This document shows positions 1-23,131 of a DNA stretch of 64,000 bases, one piece after another (the stretch's first letter is position 1; every line of letters begins with the position of its first letter). Source of the stretch: Branchiostoma floridae (Eukaryota > Chordata > Leptocardii > Amphioxiformes > Branchiostomatidae); contig NC_049991.1 of the NCBI RefSeq assembly GCF_000003815.2, positions 11,415,001 to 11,479,000 on the forward strand. Reading direction: 5' to 3'. The notes below the pieces were generated by a model that searched no databases, was not told where the DNA came from, and worked only from the letters and a program-made list of their open reading frames with translations. The position numbers and the translations under genes are program-made.

Positions 1-17
1 GCCTGACGTGATAGCCA

Positions 18-64
18 GCCCAGCTAGACAGCCCAGCTAGACAGCCCAGGTAGACAGCCCAGCC
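18..64. repeat. Short tandem repeat AGCCCAGCTAGAC
   Basis: About four imperfect copies of an 11-13 bp unit (agcccagctagac) lie directly left of the long minisatellite. No gene is visible here. Confidence 0.6.
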
Positions 65-85
65 TTTTCCGTAAACCCGTTGTAA

Positions 86-3000
86 GGTCCCTTCCGAACG
101 AACTAACTGGCATTCTCGTAGACATCAGGAGACAAACTGTGTTAATTTGAATAACGCATTTATAGAAAGAAGTGTATACAGGGAAATAATAGCGGAAAAC
201 GTGTTCGGGAGACCTCCTTGGGGAGACAAACTGTGTCAATTTGAATGACACACTTACATAATAGCGCCGTAAGAACTGTATGTAGCTTAACTAATAGCGA
301 TAAACGTGTTTAGGAGACAAACTATGTCAATTTGAATGGCGCACTTACATAATAGCGCCGTAAGAACTGTATGTAGCTAACAAATAGCGAGAAACGTGTT
401 CAGGAGACAAAATGTGTCACTTTGAATGACACATTTATAGAACAGCGATGTTAGACCTGTATATAGCTATTAAGTAATCGCGGAAAACGTATTCAGGTGT
501 CAAACTGTGCCAATTTGAATGACACACTTATAGAACAAAGCTAAAAGAACTGTATATAGCTAACTAATAGCGGAAAACGTGTTCAGGAGTCAAACTGTGT
601 CAATTTGAATGACACACTTACATGATAGTGCCGTAAGAACTGTATATAGCTAACTAGGAGCGAAAAACATGTTCAAGAGACAAACTGTGCCAATTTGAAT
701 GACACAATGCATTATAGAATAGCGCTGTAAGAACTGTATATAGTTAACTTGAAGTGGAATGCGTGTTCAAATGTCAATCTGGGTCAATTTGAATGACACA
801 CTTGTAGACAGCGCTCAAAGAACTGTATATAGCAAACTAATAGCGAAAACGTATTCAGGAGACAAACTGTGTCAATTTGAATAACACACTCATAGAACAA
901 AGCTGAATGAACTGTATACAGCTAACTAATAGCGAAAAACGTGTTCAGGAGACAAACTGTGTCATTTGAATGATGCATTCATAGAACAGCGCTGTAAAAA
1001 AACTGTATATAGGTAACTTAAAGTGCAATGCGTGTTCAGGAGTCCAACTGTGTCACTTTGAATGACACACTTGTAGAACAAAGCTGAAAGAAATGTATAT
1101 AGCTAACTAATAGCGAAAAACGTGTTCAGGAGTCCAACTGTGTCAATTTGAATGACACACTTACATAATGGTGCCGTAAGGATTGTATATAGCTAACTAA
1201 TAGCGAAAAACGTGTTCAGAAGACAAACTGTGTCAATTTGAATGACACAATGCATTATAGAATAGCGCTGTAAGAACTGTATATAGGTAACTTAAAGCGG
1301 AATGCGTGTTCAAATGTCAAACTGTGTCAATTTGAATGACACACTTATAGAACAAAGCTAAAAGAACTGTATATAGCTAACTAATAGCGGAAAACGTGTT
1401 CAGGAGTCAAACTGTGTCAATTTGAATGACACACTTACATGATAGTGCCGTAAGAACTGTATATAGCTAACTATATATAGGAGCGAAAAACATGTTCAGG
1501 AGACAAACTGTGTCAATTTGAATGACACAATGCATTATAGAATAGCGCTGTAAGAACTGTATATAGTTAACTTAAAGCAGAATTCGTGTTCAAATGTCAA
1601 ACTGTGTCAATTTGAATGACACACTTGTAGACAGCGCCCAAATAACTGTATATAACAAACTAATACCGAAAACGTATTCAGGAGACAAACTGTGTCACTT
1701 TGAATGACACACTTACATAATAGCGCCGTAAGAACTGTATATAGCTAACTAATAGCAAAATACGTGTTCAGGAGACAAACTGTGTCAATTTGAATGACAC
1801 ACTTATATAATGGCGTCGTAAGAACTGTATATAGCTAACTTAAAGCGGAATATTAATGCGTGTTCAGAAGTCAAACTGTGTCAATATGAATGACACACTT
1901 ACATAATAGCGCGGTTCAGGCAGCGCTTTTCTGCAAGTGTGTCAGACAAGTTCTAAGGTCCCTTCTTACTAAATGGCGTTCCTTCGTATATATATATGAC
2001 TTTAGATGCGGTTTCATATCAATTAACAACTGATTACTGGAGTTTGGACCATGGTAGGGTTTAAAGTAACTGAAATACTAACTTGTTCAAGTAAACTGTC
2101 AAATCTAGTACTGCGCTGTCTGAGCTGAAAACTGTGTCAATCATACGAGCGTATGACACACTTTTGAAACACATAATAACTATCTTATGACGGAAAACTC
2201 GCTCTGCCGAAAACTTTTTCAATCGAATGATTATACGATTTAGGTATATCTATTCAGTTTGCTAGTTTGTCACATTAATTGACACAATAGTTTATAACAG
2301 AAAACTTTGTCAGGAGGACGGCTTTGCAATTAATAACCGAGTGTTAAACAGTATAAAACTGCCTCATGACGGAAACTTTGGTGGACAACTGTCACGGATA
2401 GTATGGCACACTAGTGCGATGATTAAACAGTATTAAACTGATGGAAGACTTGGTCGGGACGACAACTGTGTCAATTAACAAGTTTTTTAAAACTTATTAA
2501 AATTTCACAAAACGGAAAACCCTCACGGTCAGGACGACAACTGTATCAAATGACAGAAAACCTTGTCAGGAGGACAACTGTTATTTCATACGACACACTA
2601 TGAAACACGATGTGAAATCAGTGTAAAATTGTCTTGATGGCGGACGACTTTTTCAGGAGGGAAATTGTGTGAATTTGTCTGACACCTTTGTAAGCGATGT
2701 TTGAACCGTGTCTTAAAAATGGAAAACGTTTTTCCGTGGGACAACTGTGTCAATCTATATCACCCACAATTAGAAAAGCGCTGTTTAACGTGTGTAAAAT
2801 TGATCACGGAAAAAGTTGGACAGTAAAGAATTTGTGTCAATTTATATGACACACTGGTAAAAAGTGTACTTTGGGCTGTACCTAACAACTTTATTGCTGA
2901 AAACGTAGTCAAAGGCACAGTTGTGTCGATTTGTTTCGACACATTTGTAGAATAGCGCCGAACGTATAGTATACAAATGTATGACTAAATCTTAACGGCT

Positions 3001-3190
3001 AATGTGTTCAGGACACAAAACTGTGTCAATTTGTATGACACACCTAAAGAAAAGCTTAAGCGCTGTAAGAACTGCATATAACCATTTTACAACAGAAAAC
3101 TTCGTTAGGAGAGCAACTGTGTCAATTCATATGACACACAAGTAAAGTAAAGCGATAATTAAATAGTATGATCATCCGATTGAAAAAGTT
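86..3190 (+). repeat. Minisatellite of ~90-bp units, left (forward) half
   Basis: Tandem units of about 90 bp recur. Each carries the landmarks GTGTTCAGGAGACAAACTG, TGTGTCAATTTGAATGACAC, an ATAGCGCCGTAAGAACTG block and a TATATAGCTAACTAATAGCG block. Roughly twenty well-conserved copies fill 86-1920. From 1920 to 3190 the units become divergent and only the TGTCA...TGACACA core and a GGAAAAC block stay recognisable. The unit core is itself an inverted repeat (TGTGTCA, 7 nt, TGACACA). Short ORFs across the array are products of the repeat, not genes. Confidence 0.9.
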
Positions 3191-3214
3191 TTTGTTAGAG
3201 CAAGCTTTCGTCAA

Positions 3215-5830
3215 AATAAATTTACCTCGCTGTTCTATGAATGTGTCATTCACATAGACACATTTTGTATCCTAAACACTTTTTTTTTAAATTGGTTAGC
3301 TATGTACTGTTTTTACGGCGCTATAATGTGAGTATGTCATGCAAATTGACACAGTTTGTCCCCTGAACACGTTTTCCGCTATATACAGTTCTTACAGCAC
3401 TTTTCTATAAATCTGTCATTCAAATTGACACAGGTAGTCTACTGAATACACTTTTCGCTTTAAGTTAGTTATATACTGTTTTAACGGCGCTATTCCGTAA
3501 GTGTGTCATTCAAATTGACACAGCTTGTCTCCTGAACACGTTTTTCACTATTAGTTTGCTATATAAAGTTCTTACAGCACTGTTCTATAATGTGTCATTC
3601 AAATTGACACAGTTTGTCTCTTGAACACGTTGCGCTGTTAGTTAAATATATATACATGTTGTAACAGTGCTAATTCTATAGGTGTGTCATTCAAATCGAC
3701 ACAGGTAGTCTTCTGAACTCACTTTATGCTTTAAGTTAGCTATATACAGTTTTTTGGCGCTATTCTGTAAGTGTGTCATTAAAATTGACACAGTTTGTCT
3801 CTTGAACACGCTTTCTGCTTTAAGCTAGCTACATGTATATACAATTCTTACGGCGCTATTCTGCAAGTGTACCATTGAAATTGACACAGTTTGTCCCCTG
3901 AACACGTTTTTCGCTATTAGTTTGCTATATACAGTTCTTACAGCTTTGTTCTCTAATGTGTCATATTGGCACAGGTAGTCTTCTGAACACGTTTTTTGCT
4001 TTAAGTTTGATATATACAATTCTTACATACATCGGTGTTCTATAAATGTGTCATTCAATTGACACAGTTTGTCTCCTGAACACTTTTTCCGCTATTAGTT
4101 TGCTATATACAGTTCTTATTGCGCTATCTGCAAGTGTGTCATTCAAATTGACACAGTTTGTCAACTGAACACTTTTTCCGCTATTAGTTTGCTATATACA
4201 GTTCTTATTGCGCTATCTGCAAGTGTGTCATTCAAATTGACACAGTTTGTCAACTGAACACTTTTTCCGCTATTAGTTTGCTATATACAGTTCTTATTGC
4301 GCTATCTGCAAGTGTGTCATTCAAATTGACACAGTTTGTCTCCTGAACACTTTTTCCGCTATTAGTTTGCTATATACAGTTCTTATTGCGCTATCTGCAA
4401 GTGTGTCATTCAAATTGACACAGTTTGTCTTCTGATCACGTTACACTTCGCTATGAGTTATCTATATACATTTCTTATTGCGCTACCTGTAAGTGTATCA
4501 TTCAAATTGACACAGTTCGTCTCCTGAACACTTTTTCCGCTATTAGTTTGCTATATACAGTTCTTATTGCGCTATCTGCAAGTGTGTCATTCAAATTGAC
4601 ACAGTTTGTCTCCTGATCACGTTACACTTCGCTATGAGTTAGCTATTATATACATTTCTTATTGCGCTATCTGTAAGTGTGTCATTCAAATTTACACAGT
4701 TTGTCTTCTGAACACTTTTTCCGCTATTAGTTTGCTATATACATTTCTTATTGCGCTATCTTCAAGTGTGTCATTCAAATTGACACAGTTTGTCTCCTGA
4801 ACACTTTTTCCGCTATTAGGTTGCTATATACAGTTCTTATTGCGCTATCTGCAAGTGTGTCATTCAAATTGACACAGTTTGTCTCCTGATCACGTTACAC
4901 TTCGCTATATACATTTCTTATTGCGCTATCTGTAAGTGTGTCATTCAAATTTACACAGTTTGTCTTCTGAACACTTTTTCCGCTATTAGTTTGCTGTATA
5001 CATTTCTTATTGCGCTATCTGCAAGTGTGTCATTCAAATTGACACAGTTTGTCTTCTGAACACTTTTTCCGCTATTAGTTTGCTATATACAGTTCTTATT
5101 GCGCTATCTGCAAGTGTGTCATTCAAATTGACACAGTTTGTCTTCTGATCACGTTACACTTCGCTATGAGTTATCTATATACATTTCTTATTGCGCTACC
5201 TGTAAGTGTATCATTCAAATTGACACAGTTCGTCTCCTGAACACTTTTTCCGCTATTAGTTTGCTATATACAGTTCTTATTGCGCTATCTGCAAGTGTGT
5301 CATTCAAATTGACACAGTTTGTCTCCTGAACACTTTTTCCGCTATTAGTTTGCTATATACATTTCTTATTGCGCTATCTGCAAGTGTGTCATTCAAATTG
5401 ACACAGTTTGTCTCCTGAACGCTTTTTCCGCTATGAGTTAGCTATGTACATTTCTTATTGCGCTATCTGCAAGTGTGTCATTCAAATTGACACAGTTTCT
5501 CTTCTGAACACGTTTTGCGCTATTACATGTAGCTACATAACGTTATAGTTCTTACTGTTCTGTAAGTCTGTCATTCAAATTGACACAGTTTCTCTTCTGA
5601 ACACGTTTTTAGCTATTAGTTAGCTTTATACACTTAAAGCAGCGCACAACGGTTCTTTAGGTGTGTCATTCAAATTGACACAGTTTGTCTTCTGAACACG
5701 TTTTCCGCTACAAGTTAGCTATATAACGTTACAATTCTTACGGCGCTATTTTTTGTGTCATTCAAATTGGCACAGTTTCTCTTCTGAACACGTTTTTCGC
5801 TATTAATTAGCTATATACTGTTCTAATCTT
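3215..5830 (-). repeat. Same ~90-bp minisatellite, right half in reverse orientation
   Basis: Here every unit is the reverse complement of the left-half unit (TGTGTCATTCAAATTGACAC, then CTCCTGAACACGTTTT, then GCTATATACAGTTCTTA). About 29 units of 87-91 bp are present. Copies between about 4080 and 5460 are nearly identical, so this part was homogenised recently. A block at 4425-4616 recurs without visible change at 5138-5329, 713 bp away, which suggests a higher-order repeat of eight units. No coding gene is supported. Confidence 0.9.
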
Positions 5831-7354
5831 AGTTAATCCCTCAGTCAGGCGCGAGCAATGTATCTAATATCTTCAACAGTTAACAGTCAGATGCAAAAAG
5901 CCTTTGTCGGGTAACGTTACCTACAGGTCACTTTACCCACGACGCAACCTATTGGAATAACACCTTACAGATCATAGTGCTGTCTTATACTTCAAAGACA
6001 TTTCAATATTACTTGACGTAACATGATAAAACGCTGACAGCACCATCAAAAGTACTTGTGTACACTACCGAGTGAGGTCCCGAGTGACTGCCGCAACGGT
6101 ATAGCGTGACCCGGAAACAGTTGAACCTCGCCCACTAAGCGGACACCCCGAAACCCCCATACGGTGCGTATTTCGACCTGAAAACAATGGCGAAACCATA
6201 AGAAAAAGCTGTCGAAAATCGGTCAACTTTGACATCAAATATATACTTTCTCGTAAAAGTCCATCGCTTGAGATTCACAAGGCAGATAGAACAACTCGTG
6301 GGGATTATGAGGACACCTTTGACAGCCTGATTTAGCCCACCGCAATTTTTTAATCTTTTTTTTACGTGACCATGTCAAGTGCCTCAAACGGGCGTCCAAC
6401 AGAGCCTGAGAAGTCGCCATGATGGATGCTAAGATCATGGATCAAAAGCGCCCCCTCGTGAATTGCAGTAGAATAACAGACCAGGAACCAAGGAAGTTCA
6501 GGAACAAAACTTGGAGTTTGTTGGGAAAATACTAGTACAAATGTATAATCATATCAAAGAGGTTCCGTTCCTCCTTTGCCATATATACAATGTACATCAC
6601 GTATAATGTTGAAATCGGCCAAATCGACAGCATCTGAGCATGATATACTCGTACTCCCCCAGCAGAGGCTGGTGGGGAAGAAACGAAGCATATCAAGCCT
6701 TCTAGCTACTCTACGCTATTCTACTCTACTAAAAATGTTCCAATTGTCATGTGTTATATGTCTGCTAAGTGGATATATCAACAGAAAATGGGGGCTCCTC
6801 ATTGGCTGAGGGGAAGTAGCCATGGGCTACTATCACTATTAATTGCAAGGCGCTAGATTAGCGATAGTATTGTGATGTGTCCTATATAGAGACACATTCA
6901 GCCTACTGGCATGAACATGCAATAAAGATTACTATTATCATCATAAAATTTCATAATCATTGACGACCTGTACCCAGCCCATAGAGGTATGAATGCACAA
7001 AAAAGGCTTTAATGTACGCCAAATATGTCGACCAGAGGAATACAGATTTCAAACTTTTGGTCCAATAACCTACGTAGTCTACAAAAGCCTGGTTACAGGC
7101 ATCTCCAGCGATCACAATCTGAGGCAATTCTTTCTTGCATAATTACTGCAATGTTATATCTCAGCTACAGCGGTCACAAGATCAAAGTGTCAGTTCGGCG
7201 TTTTCCATAAAAACTTAATTATAGTGATTAAGGTGTAGGGGCCGTTTAGGCAGGCTTACTATAGCGTTTGCAGACCGGTATTTATTCTTAAGTTGGTGGC
7301 CTCACAATACACTAAAGTTGTGTTAACAATACAGTTCTTTTGGGGGATGTGGGT
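5831..7354. other. Gene-poor spacer between minisatellite and first histone island
   Basis: No gene is recognised. A 67-codon minus-strand ORF (6235-6438) has two Cys pairs but no family resemblance that I can name and no visible splice partners. I leave it uncalled. Confidence 0.5.
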
Positions 7355-7370
7355 GGCCCTGAAAAGGGCC
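7355..7370 (-). promoter_or_regulatory. Histone 3' stem-loop of H4
   Basis: Read on the minus strand this is GGCCCTTTTCAGGGCC, a 6-bp stem with a 4-nt loop that fits the metazoan histone consensus bound by SLBP. It lies 30 nt past the H4 stop and marks a replication-dependent, non-polyadenylated mRNA. Confidence 0.95.
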
Positions 7371-7400
7371 GGGTTCTTTCTTTCTTGCGAGTCAGGTAGT

Positions 7401-8518
<1,118 letters not shown>

Positions 8519-8539
8519 AGCCCATCATAACAAAACCCC

Positions 8540-8555
8540 GGCCCTTTTCAGGGCC
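8540..8555 (+). promoter_or_regulatory. Histone 3' stem-loop of H2A
   Basis: GGCCCTTTTCAGGGCC preceded by CCCC and followed by ACCCA lies 21 nt after the stop. It is the replication-dependent mRNA processing signal. Confidence 0.95.
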
Positions 8556-8641
8556 ACCCAAACGTTTCAAAAGAGCTAATCATGCACATGTTGGCAATTA
8601 TTTCTATTGCTATTTTTTTAGGAGGAAAGAGACTGTTTTAA

Positions 8642-8829
8642 GTTTTCTTTTTTCCCTCGCACGGTTGTCGAGTGGAACGGACTGCCGGGGCACACTGCCC
8701 AGGCCCCGTCAGTCGAGGCCTTTAAGGCCGGTTTGGCTGCCTTGCCCTAATCCGCAAGCACCCCCCCCCCCCCTCAGTGACACCCCAGCGGGGTTTTTGG
8801 AGGGTACAGAAGATGAAGATGAAGATGTA
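8642..8829 (+). mobile_element. 3' end of a LINE (non-LTR retrotransposon)
   Basis: Reading 8648-8750 gives FFPRTVVEWNGLP, then APSVEAFKAGL and a stop. This is the typical C-terminal end of LINE reverse-transcriptase proteins (pattern FFPRT...WN.LP...A.S...FK..L). A short 3' tail follows, with a C-run, AGCGGGGTTTTT and a closing GATGAA repeat. Only the 3' end is present, as expected for a 5'-truncated insertion. It sits between H2A and H2B. The family is not resolved from this fragment. Confidence 0.75.
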
Positions 8830-9072
8830 AACGTATAGTTGTTCTGTCTCTGACACTAATGATTCTTTACAGAAAGCTCCTTGTTTACAGTAAGTTGAAA
8901 AACGTTTTATGTAATTACTGTATTAGTCCCATATGGGCAAGGACATGCAAATCATTGTCATTTTTAAAAGCATAAGGTATTACACCCAAGACAGGCGGAA
9001 GGTTTCAAATATAGCACACACAAGGCAGACATGATCAGGTTTTTGCAAGCAAAACTATCATGAAAAGTAGCC

Positions 9073-9210
9073 GGTTCCGCCCGGAGTCGAACCGGGGCCT
9101 CACACGGACGCACCCCGCGCCGCCTGGACCAGCCGCGGTGTTTGCGACGGCAACAGGCGGACACGGGTACAACATGCGGATGTGCGTGCTGACCGCTACA
9201 CCACGGCACC
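9073..9210 (-). tRNA. tRNA-like element (valine-tRNA-like arms, enlarged anticodon region), possibly a pseudogene
   Basis: On the minus strand acceptor arms GGTGCCG and CGGAACC pair at 6 of 7 positions. The D-arm is GTG/CAC around TAGCGGTCAG. The T-arm is CCCGG-TTCGACT-CCGGG and contains an exact RNA polymerase III B box, GGTTCGACTCC. D and T arms resemble metazoan tRNA-Val. A normal tRNA is about 73 nt but this spans 138 nt, so about 65 extra bases lie in the anticodon region. They may be an intron, an insertion, or the mark of a tRNA-derived SINE head. A clean anticodon stem with T33 was not found, so function is doubtful. Confidence 0.4.
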
Positions 9211-9513
9211 AGCTGGCTTCGTTTGCTGCTGAACTTGTAGTTGTAACTTACATTTGGGTCAAAGTCTAGGTTGATTCCCGTCATGCCTCAGTACTTATTT
9301 ATTTAATGACAACCCATGCTGATAATAGGATGAACTTGAATTTACAAGAACGCAGCAAATAAAACAACAACAGATTTTAGCATTATTGGTAACATTAGCC
9401 AATAGAAAAGAACAGTTATTTTGATTTGTAATCTAACTTGTTAAAGTATTTGTAGATCATGTCCTTGGTAGATTGTAGATGTGTGCATGTAACACAAACT
9501 TGGGTGTATATAA

Positions 9514-9540
9514 CCAAGGACGTTAAAAAAGACTTCCTTG
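9514..9540. repeat. Short hairpin, AAGGA/TCCTT family copy 1
   Basis: CAAGGAcGT and ACtTCCTTG arms (8 of 9 pairing) surround an A-rich loop. Three more members occur at 10733, 11258 and 11886. Confidence 0.55.
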
Positions 9541-9663
9541 ATATAATTTGAACTTTCATGATCCTTGTGCTTGCAAGTCACGAAAGCGTAGCTTGCTCTC
9601 TCGTAGGTCCATCGACGTGAGCCGAAGTTTGAATTTTGGTCGAAATTGGTCTCATCAAACACC

Positions 9664-9793
9664 ATGCAAATCTCCTTTCGGAGCCGTCGCTATTGGCAGG
9701 CTTTCTTGCAAACTACATGCGGTAGCCCTGCTCTCTACCACGTCCGCAATAGCCGACTAGGATCCCAAATTTGCATGAGCTCTCTTATAAATA
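9664..9793 (+). promoter_or_regulatory. H2B promoter: two octamers and TATA box
   Basis: A reversed octamer ATGCAAAT lies at 9664-9671 and a forward octamer ATTTGCAT at 9769-9776. A TATAAATA box follows at 9786-9793, 52 nt before the ATG. An Oct-1 octamer directly before TATA is the known hallmark of vertebrate H2B promoters, and it recurs at the second H2B here (57504-57511). Confidence 0.8.
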
Positions 9794-9844
9794 ACTCTTA
9801 CACTCACCCACCGGCATTCGTTCTGTACATCGCTAGAGAACAAC

Positions 9845-10210
9845 ATGCCGCCAAAAGGAGGAGGAAAAGCCGCCAAGAAGGCTGGTAAGGCCAGGCCCGC
9901 CGGAGCCAAGGGCAAGAGGAGGAGAAAGAGGAGGGAGACCTTCGGTGTCTACATCTACAAGGTGCTCAAGCAGGTGCACCCCGACACCGGTGTCTCCAGC
10001 AAGGCCATGGGCATCATGAACTCCTTCGTCAACGATATCTTCGAGCGTATCGCCGCTGAGGCTTCCCGCCTGGCGCACTACAACAAGCGCTCCACCATCA
10101 GCAGCCGGGAGATCCAGACCGCCGTGCGTCTGCTCCTGCCTGGTGAGCTGGCCAAGCACGCCGTCAGCGAGGGCACCAAGGCCGTCACCAAGTACACCAG
10201 CTCCAAGTAA
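9845..10210 (+). CDS. H2B: Histone H2B (121-aa isoform)
   Basis: This intronless gene encodes 121 residues. A lysine-rich tail ([20 protein letters not shown], then [10 protein letters not shown]) precedes the histone fold ([40 protein letters not shown]) and the C-terminal helix [20 protein letters not shown], which carries the ubiquitylated Lys of the family. The product dimerises with H2A. The fold is nearly identical to the H2B at 57588 but the N-tail is clearly different. Confidence 0.98.
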   Translation: MPPKGGGKAAKKAGKARPAGAKGKRRRKRRETFGVYIYKVLKQVHPDTGVSSKAMGIMNSFVNDIFERIAAEASRLAHYNKRSTISSREIQTAVRLLLPGELAKHAVSEGTKAVTKYTSSK

Positions 10211-10235
10211 ACTGACCGCCCGACCAGCATACCCC

Positions 10236-10251
10236 GGCCCTTTTCAGGGCC
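10236..10251 (+). promoter_or_regulatory. Histone 3' stem-loop of H2B
   Basis: GGCCCTTTTCAGGGCC, 25 nt after the stop. A purine-rich CAGAAAG about 13 nt further on resembles the U7 snRNA-binding histone downstream element. Confidence 0.95.
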
Positions 10252-10732
10252 ACCCACATCTCCCAGAAAGTTCTGTATCGTGTCCCTGTACGAATACTTG
10301 CACCACTTAGCTCATCCCTTTTTCGTAGTATTATCCTTGGTATTTGCTAAATAATAAATGAAAGATCTTGTGAGCTAGGTAGAGGTCACATAACAGACAT
10401 ATGCAACAAGATACAATATGAAGGTGCTAAGCAAACATGATGGGTACATCTCGCTTCTTTCTAGTAAATTTGAAACGTTCGAGAGTTTTCAATACAAAGC
10501 AAGGGCAAGTCTGCCCAAGGAGTTTACCCTTGATACCGTTATACGAGAGACAGTCAAGTTGTGTTGGCGGCGGAGTAAATTGCTCTCCGGACCGAAGTGA
10601 TTGTCTATTACAGTCCGGCGGTCTGATACCCGTACCCAGGCTACTGGCTAGGTCAAATAGACGCTCAGCTTTTCCACTACAGCGGGGGACATTATCACAA
10701 TTCACAACACAACAAAAACGCGTACATTCATC

Positions 10733-10766
10733 CAAGGAGCTTTTGTAAATACATAAAAGCTCCTTG
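10733..10766. repeat. Short perfect hairpin, AAGGA/TCCTT family copy 2
   Basis: Twelve-base arms CAAGGAGCTTTT and AAAAGCTCCTTG pair perfectly around a 10-nt loop. Confidence 0.75.
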
Positions 10767-11257
10767 ATTCAGCGTAGTCAACGTAATCAATGAATGAATC
10801 GAAAATATCGAGTGGCCAATAAAAGCTACGCTGGCTGTTGCTTCGCAGGAACCCATATTTTCACATAATCACGCCCATCTTCTATCTAGTAGTATCTAGC
10901 ATTAGGATCACCGCTTTACGTTTCGACTTGATCAGGATTTGTATCTGAGATATGTAAGCCGGGGAGTGAGTATCCTCCCTCGGTATGAACTGTGTAGGAA
11001 CGAGTAAATGCTCTGACTAACGTTAGCTATAGTATACAATTACTTTTGTCAAAAGAGGATCTTCGGTGATTTTAAAGTTGATTCATTTAATAGGCTTTTC
11101 TAACGTTAAAGAACTGAGCACCACGCTTGTCAATAATACAATATAGTCCCTATCAACAGGTAATAATGAATAAATGAATAAATAAATGATCAACAGGTTG
11201 CTCGCATTCTTTCACTCAACGTCTCAAGTGAAGATCGCACATTCATATTTATCTATC

Positions 11258-11283
11258 CAAGGAGGTAAAAAAAAACCTCCTTG
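11258..11283. repeat. Short perfect hairpin, AAGGA/TCCTT family copy 3
   Basis: Nine-base arms CAAGGAGGT and ACCTCCTTG pair perfectly around an A8 loop. Confidence 0.7.
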
Positions 11284-11619
11284 ATGATCTATCTATGTAT
11301 CTCTCTCTCTCTCTTTATACATATACATTGTATATATATATATATGTGTGTGTGTGTGTGAAAATTACAAATAAAAAAAAAACTTAAAGCTGCTGTCGTT
11401 CATGCGGTATTTAGCAGCAATGTCAAACAATAGATCAGCCAGTCAGTCTTTTAATCAATAGAATTCCCTTTACTACAAATCTTCCACCCCAAAGCCATGT
11501 CTATATAGAAGATCTTTGATAAATGTAGATGTCTTTTGTGACAAATGCAACAAATGAGAAACATTGCGTCATCGCCTCATCATATGACCGGTAACCTTTA
11601 ACCCCTGTCAAGACCAGCC

Positions 11620-21930
<10,311 letters not shown>

Positions 21931-23131
21931 TTGTAAGGGGGCGCTGCTTTTCACTACCTGGAGGAATTGCAGCACTTGGGCAACCATTCAGATCTTCTGC
22001 CCGGGATTGCCTTAGGTGTTTTCAAGGAATGGCAGAAGATTGTTACCTCAACAAAACCTGTTTAGAAGTTCCTTTCTCCTTACAAGCTGTTTTCGTACTG
22101 TGTGACTGTCAGACAGGTCACATCGATCTATAGGTTAGCAAGGGAACATGGGCTCTGGCAGATGCCTTCGTTACATGCTATTCCTGATCCCTGGAGGAGG
22201 TACTAGGAACTTCCAATTTTGTTATTTTCACAGATATTTATTTTTTCGAGTGCTCTGGAGTACATAATGATTTGCTTTCATAACTTGACATATTTCTATT
22301 TGAAAAGTAAGGGAACATGATGCAATTGATTTCTTTTTGTTGGACACTTCTTATGTTAGTTTTGAATTATTATTTTGAAGCTTACGATATTGCTGTAGTT
22401 GGTTTCTTTCATATTCATTATTTTCTCTGCTATCATGATGTTTTTTGTTGTGGATTTCAGTAGGTCATAACAGTGAAGACAAACATCACAGATGTTGGAA
22501 AATGTTAGGCCTCATTTGCCTTATTTCAGGAAGAATTTATTGAGATTATGTTTAAGTTGATAAGTAACTAAGTTGAATAACCCTGAACGCACATCTTGTA
22601 GACTACCATTATGATGGTCTACTGAGTCCTCGTAATGTTAATGTCTAACATTATGTTTCCAGTAAGGTTATATCTATAGGCAAAGAGTCTGAAGTTACTG
22701 AATAATGTTTAACACTGGACCAAAGCTGTTAGGATATACCACCTATGGAAGTTGGAAGGAGTCCATCTTTCTCAGGTGCCAAAATTTCCTTTGTTTTGTG
22801 TTTGAACTTTTGATATATAGCGTTACTGTTGTTGTTTCAAGACATTAAAAATGTTATAGATAATATAGTATGTATCTATTTTCTACTATTTAAGGAAGAA
22901 ATAGAATTCTCCTCAACACTGGATGATATTAAATCAATTATCAAAGTACATGTATGTTTTGTCCTCAAGTGCCAATGTTGTCATTCCGCATTCACTTGTA
23001 TATATTTGTACTATGGGGACAGGCCTTTACATCTGTCCACAAAACGTCATTATATCTTAGGACTTTTGGAGTGAAAAGAAAACATGAAGGTGTAGTGTAC
23101 ACAGAGAAGGGTTATCATTACCTACAATAAA
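21931..23131 (+). other. CLCN7 3' UTR, with likely poly(A) signal
   Basis: No ORF of note follows the CLCN7 stop. AATAAA at 23126-23131 is the first good poly(A) signal, and another lies near 23495. The extent of the UTR is inferred. Confidence 0.45.

Larger units (their letters stand above)
10268..11619. other. Spacer between first histone island and CLCN7
   Basis: No gene is seen. It holds two perfect short hairpins (10733-10766 and 11258-11283) and a simple-sequence block at about 11296-11360 (TC, TA and TG runs). Confidence 0.5.

Noticed and set aside
4425-5329. Recurring 60-64 codon ORFs in the minisatellite
   Set aside because: They are translations of the 90-bp repeat and appear in several frames; there is no splice, promoter or family evidence.
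86-5830. CRISPR-like array
   Set aside because: Whole units repeat with no unique spacers, and the genome is eukaryotic; it is a minisatellite.
6235-6438. 67-codon ORF with CQRCPHNPH
   Set aside because: Cys pairs alone are not enough; no recognised domain, splice sites or 3' signals.
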